Assembly: GCA_030669415.1 (NCBI GenBank)
Contig: DAOVDS010000004.1
Location: forward strand, 1 to 38,305
Direction: 5' to 3'
DNA length: 38,305 nucleotides
Source: a bacterium
Lineage (GTDB): Bacteria; Planctomycetota; SKW154; DAOVDS01
In this document: piece after piece, positions 34,754 through 38,305 of the stretch
How the letters are laid out: each line of letters begins with the position of its first letter
Numbering within the stretch: the stretch's first letter is position 1
Translations under genes and position numbers: made by a program
The notes under the pieces: generated by a model
The model's database searches: none
Seen by the model: only the letters and a program-made list of their open reading frames with translations
Told to the model about the DNA's origin: nothing

Positions 34754-35446
34754 ATGAGGAAGCTGATTATTCTAACAGCGTGTATTCTTGTCATCTCCAT
34801 GTGTCTTGGCTGCGAAGCGTTCAAGCTGAGGAAAGACTACTCGAAAGTCCAGGATGTGAAGACTGACAAGGGCCCGCTGGCCAGGTACTTCGAAGACAGG
34901 TTCCTTGACTTCTGGGATATACTCGGCTTCAAGTTCCACATGGGAACGGGACTGCTGGTAAACGCGCGCGCAACCAAGTTCGCGCAGGCGGGGCTGGGCT
35001 TCATTGACGGCGACAAGTTCGGCTTCAAGGGGCGCGAGCTCGGCTACTGGTACGAGTGGCGCGGTGAGATCGGCGTATCAGTCTTCTACATCAACACCGC
35101 CAAGAAAGACCCCATCATCGGCAACAAGTTCCTCTTCGAAGCTGCCAGGGCGGCGGAAACGGAAGAGGTCAGCGACATTGATATCTTCCGCGACGACGAC
35201 AGGGACCGCTGGGACATAGGTGTGACCGTACATGCACTCTTTATCGGCATTGATATCGAGTTCCGCACCAAGGAGTTCTTCGACTTCCTGCTGGGCATTG
35301 TCACGCTTGACATGTGCAAGGATGACACGAAGAACCGGCTGCGCAAGATGCAGGCCACTTCGCCCGAGCTTGCAGCGCCAAGGCGGGCACTGCCGCCCGA
35401 GGTCCTGCGTTCACCGCCGCACATGGAGAGGGCGTCGGGCTACTAA
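34754..35446 (+). CDS. Lipoprotein, unknown function
   Basis: MRKLIILTACILVISMCLGCEAF lipobox; gggagcgagg upstream. Confidence 0.75.
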   Translation: MRKLIILTACILVISMCLGCEAFKLRKDYSKVQDVKTDKGPLARYFEDRFLDFWDILGFKFHMGTGLLVNARATKFAQAGLGFIDGDKFGFKGRELGYWYEWRGEIGVSVFYINTAKKDPIIGNKFLFEAARAAETEEVSDIDIFRDDDRDRWDIGVTVHALFIGIDIEFRTKEFFDFLLGIVTLDMCKDDTKNRLRKMQATSPELAAPRRALPPEVLRSPPHMERASGY

Positions 35447-35464
35447 GTTATTTCGAGTGCTCAG

Positions 35465-35496
35465 GGGCTCGCCGCCTGGCGGGCCCTTTTCTTTTG
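35465..35496 (+). terminator. Rho-independent terminator
   Basis: gggctcgcc-gcct-ggcgggccc followed by ttttctttt. Confidence 0.75.
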
Positions 35497-35524
35497 TAAA
35501 CTCCCCCCACATCGAGGTTTTGCC

Positions 35525-35554
35525 TTGACGGGACATCCCGGCCTCTCTTATCAT
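35525..35554 (+). promoter_or_regulatory. sigma70-like promoter (TTGACG-N18-TATCAT)
   Basis: The track start TTG at 35525 is the likely -35 box rather than a start codon. Confidence 0.45.
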
Positions 35555-35587
35555 AACTGGCCGAAGCTCTTCCCTGGAACCGGCGTT

Positions 35588-37792
35588 ATGTACCGAGTCC
35601 TTTTGCTCTTGTTTCTCCTTGCGGCTGTGGCGGGGTATCTCGATACAGCGCAGGCGCAGGAGACTGCACAAACCTCCCCTGCCCCGGATGCGTCCTCGCC
35701 ACGCGAGAAAGTCCAGCTCAGCTCGTGGGTCAAGGAGCTGCGCCAGAAAGAGAATGTCGCGATATTGTTCGGGAACGTCCGGGTCAGCAAGGGTAAGCTG
35801 AGCATACTTGCCGATGCCGTGGTTGTGTGGTTCAAGGAGGACGGCTCCGGTGTAAGCGAGATATACGCCGAGGGCGCCATTCTCATGACTGACGGCAAGA
35901 ACAGGATTTCAGCACAGGCGGCTTACTACAGCTTCGAGACAGGCACGGCCAGGATTACGCAGGCGCGGGTGCACACGACGCAGAGGTCTCTGAGCGACCT
36001 GACTGTCTTCGAGCGCAGCAAGGAGTCCGGGCCGGTCGCCGCGAAGAAGGCGCAGCCGGAAATCAGTCTCTACTTCCGGGCCGAGAAGCTGCGGACGGAA
36101 CGTCCGACGCGCTACGTCGCCGAGAAGCTGACGCTCTCGACCTGCGAATGCCCGCACCCGCACTGGGGAATACGGTGCCGCCGGGCCACCATCTATCCGG
36201 GAGGCACATTTGAGGCGAGCGGCAATCAGCTCTTCATCGGCCCGGTGAAGATACCGTTTTTTAACGTCAGGTTCGAGCCTGACTGGCGCATGCCGCTCTA
36301 CCGGCTCAGAGTCGGCTCAAGCAGCGACAAGGGGAGCTTCAGGCTTTCGCGCTGGCAGCTTGTCGTGGAGCCCAACTACCGCCTCTTCTGTGACCTCGAC
36401 ACCTACAACAAGAACGGGACAGGCAGCGGCGCGGTCTTCGAGTACAAGGGCCGCGCATACCCGTGGGGAGGCTACCTCGAGACCTACGCAATCAACGACC
36501 GGGAACCACCTGCGGGCGTCAAACACTATCGCTACCGGCTCAAGTTCCTCCACGTGCAGAAGCTCCCGGGCGAGGTCGGGATGACTCTCGAGTACTCGAA
36601 GACTACGGACCAGGACTTCCTCAAGCAGTTCTTCGAGCGTGAATACAGGAAGGGACGCGAACAGGAGACCTATGCCTACTTCAGGAAGACGCACGGCAAC
36701 CTCGGCGCCAGCCTCCTAACCAGCACGCGCACGGAGAAGTTCAAGACAGTCACCCAGCACCAGCCGCAAGTACGCGCATACGCCATATCAAGGGAACTGC
36801 CGGGCGGTTTCTACCTGAGCGCGGCACTGCGCAATGAGAAGCTTCTCAGGCAGTACGCCCAGATGCTGGCGCTGCCGGACGAAGAGGTCGAGCGCCATGA
36901 TGTGCTGCTAACGCTTGACCGCCCGCTGGGCATGGGACAGATTCTTCGCCTCAAGCCTCGAATCGATGCAAGATACACACACTACAACATAAACGCAGCC
37001 GACTCGCAGAACGTTGACCGGGAAGTAGTGAAAGTGAGCTGCAGCGCGAGCACGCGGCTTTCCCGAATCTACCGCACGAGCAGCAAAAGGCTGAAAATCG
37101 ATGGCCTCAAACACATTATTGAGCCGCAACTAACATACGAGAATACTTACGAAAACGACAACGACCCTGCCAGTCTCTTCCAGTTCGACGAGGTGGATTC
37201 AATACGCAAGTGCGAAAAGCTCACGCTCTCGCTTACGAACCGTCTCGACACCCGCCGCGAGGTGAAAGAGGTTCCGAGTGTTGTCAGCCTGCTCGACTGG
37301 CGGCTTCAAATCCCCTACTACGCCAAGCCTGCGCGTGACAACGGCGGGGAGAGCTACGGCCCGCTCGAGAGCCGGCTGGAGGTGTCGGCAAGCCCTTACC
37401 TGACTATCCGCTCGGACCTCGCCTACGACACCGCCCACAGGCACATGCAGAAAGGCACCATCGACGCGACGGTGCGCAGTCCGGGCATCTGGCAGCTCTA
37501 CCTGGGCACTTTGTATGCGGCAGGCGAAGACACTATTGGCACACTGGGATTGTCCGCCAGGCTGTCGCCGAAATGGTCAGTCTCAGTAAGGCTCCAGCAC
37601 AACCTGTCGGCGGGCCGCTACGTCAGCAAGACGTTCACCTTGACAAGAAGGTTCCACTGCTGGATAATGGAAGCAGGCGTAGTTTTGGAGCGTGACAAGG
37701 ATTCGCCGACCTACGTGTTCCTGATTTCGCCTGCTGCGCTGTTCAAGAAGGAGAAACTGAGGTTCACCGAGGAATCGACGTTCCTGAAATAG
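35588..37792 (+). CDS. lptD: LptD/OstA-like LPS-assembly outer-membrane protein
   Basis: N-terminal OstA-like repeat (ENVAILFGNVRVSKGKLSILADAVVVWF...ISAQAAYYSFETGTARI), long beta-rich C-terminus. Confidence 0.75.
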   Translation: MYRVLLLLFLLAAVAGYLDTAQAQETAQTSPAPDASSPREKVQLSSWVKELRQKENVAILFGNVRVSKGKLSILADAVVVWFKEDGSGVSEIYAEGAILMTDGKNRISAQAAYYSFETGTARITQARVHTTQRSLSDLTVFERSKESGPVAAKKAQPEISLYFRAEKLRTERPTRYVAEKLTLSTCECPHPHWGIRCRRATIYPGGTFEASGNQLFIGPVKIPFFNVRFEPDWRMPLYRLRVGSSSDKGSFRLSRWQLVVEPNYRLFCDLDTYNKNGTGSGAVFEYKGRAYPWGGYLETYAINDREPPAGVKHYRYRLKFLHVQKLPGEVGMTLEYSKTTDQDFLKQFFEREYRKGREQETYAYFRKTHGNLGASLLTSTRTEKFKTVTQHQPQVRAYAISRELPGGFYLSAALRNEKLLRQYAQMLALPDEEVERHDVLLTLDRPLGMGQILRLKPRIDARYTHYNINAADSQNVDREVVKVSCSASTRLSRIYRTSSKRLKIDGLKHIIEPQLTYENTYENDNDPASLFQFDEVDSIRKCEKLTLSLTNRLDTRREVKEVPSVVSLLDWRLQIPYYAKPARDNGGESYGPLESRLEVSASPYLTIRSDLAYDTAHRHMQKGTIDATVRSPGIWQLYLGTLYAAGEDTIGTLGLSARLSPKWSVSVRLQHNLSAGRYVSKTFTLTRRFHCWIMEAGVVLERDKDSPTYVFLISPAALFKKEKLRFTEESTFLK

Positions 37793-37810
37793 CTTTGAAG
37801 AGGTCCAGGC

Positions 37811-38293
37811 ATGAAGTCGCGAAAGGCAATATACCCCGGTTCTTTCGACCCTATAACGCACGGGCATCTCGATGTGATAAGGCGGGGAAGCAAGCTCTTC
37901 GACCACCTCACCATTGCGGTATCTATGAATCCGAGTAAGGAGTACCTTTTCACGCCGAAAGAACGCAAGACCATGATTGACGAGCTTGTCAAGGACCTCC
38001 CCAACGTGGATGTCATCATCACCGAGACGCTGGTGGTTAAGCTTGCCCGCTCACTGAAGGCGGGGTTCCTGCTTCGAGGGATTCGCACGTTTTCCGACTT
38101 CGAGTACGAGTTCCAGATGGCATTCACGAACCGGTCGCTCGCGCCTGAAATCGAGAGTGTCTTCGTCATGCCATCAGAAGATTTTTCGTTCCTGAGTTCG
38201 AGCATGGTCAAGCAGGCGGTCGCGCTCGGGGGCGACCTGTCGCGCTTCGTGCCTCAGAACGTGCTCTCCTGCCTCAAGCGCAAACTGAAATAG
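37811..38293 (+). CDS. coaD: Phosphopantetheine adenylyltransferase
   Basis: KAIYPGSFDPITHGHLDVIRRGSKLFDHLTIAV...LLRGIRTFSDFEYEFQMAFTNRSLAPEIESVFVMPS...FLSSSMVKQAVALGGDLSRFVP. Confidence 0.97.
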   Translation: MKSRKAIYPGSFDPITHGHLDVIRRGSKLFDHLTIAVSMNPSKEYLFTPKERKTMIDELVKDLPNVDVIITETLVVKLARSLKAGFLLRGIRTFSDFEYEFQMAFTNRSLAPEIESVFVMPSEDFSFLSSSMVKQAVALGGDLSRFVPQNVLSCLKRKLK

Positions 38294-38305
38294 GCAAGCC
38301 GCCAC

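Noticed and set aside
1-38305. CRISPR arrays, transposases, integrases, prophage genes
   Set aside because: No regularly spaced direct repeats, cas genes or recombinase motifs were seen.

Overview
The window is a gene-dense bacterial chromosomal segment. Its style (many lipoproteins, TPR/HEAT/PDZ proteins, an LptD-like protein, heme-type sensors) suggests a Gram-negative, possibly Planctomycetota-like genome, but that taxonomic guess is inference only. Recognisable housekeeping genes are ruvX, rpsO, pnp, a csp gene, asd, truA, rnfC/rnfD/rnfG, galE, an lptD-like gene and coaD, plus one tRNA-Gly(GCC). The most interesting items are: (1) three tandem HtrA/Deg-type proteins at 29.5-33.3 kb, of which two have lost catalytic residues and one keeps an intact H-D-S triad; (2) an RnfD subunit with a PDZ domain inserted in a loop, in a partial rnf cluster (C, D, G only) behind galE and a parvulin gene; (3) a c-type-heme-like sensor histidine kinase, a sigma54 activator, and a second response regulator with a Cys-rich output domain downstream of a near-perfect sigma54 promoter; (4) a GalE with a C-terminal MshEN/GspE-N-like tail homologous to a stand-alone protein in the same window; (5) several families of nested palindromic intergenic elements, including two oppositely oriented copies of a GTCATTGCGAG core, each inside a different outer palindrome. 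A large minus-strand glycosidase-like ORF running off the left edge (1-1871) is absent from the supplied ORF track. All calls are from reading the sequence; no searches were run.
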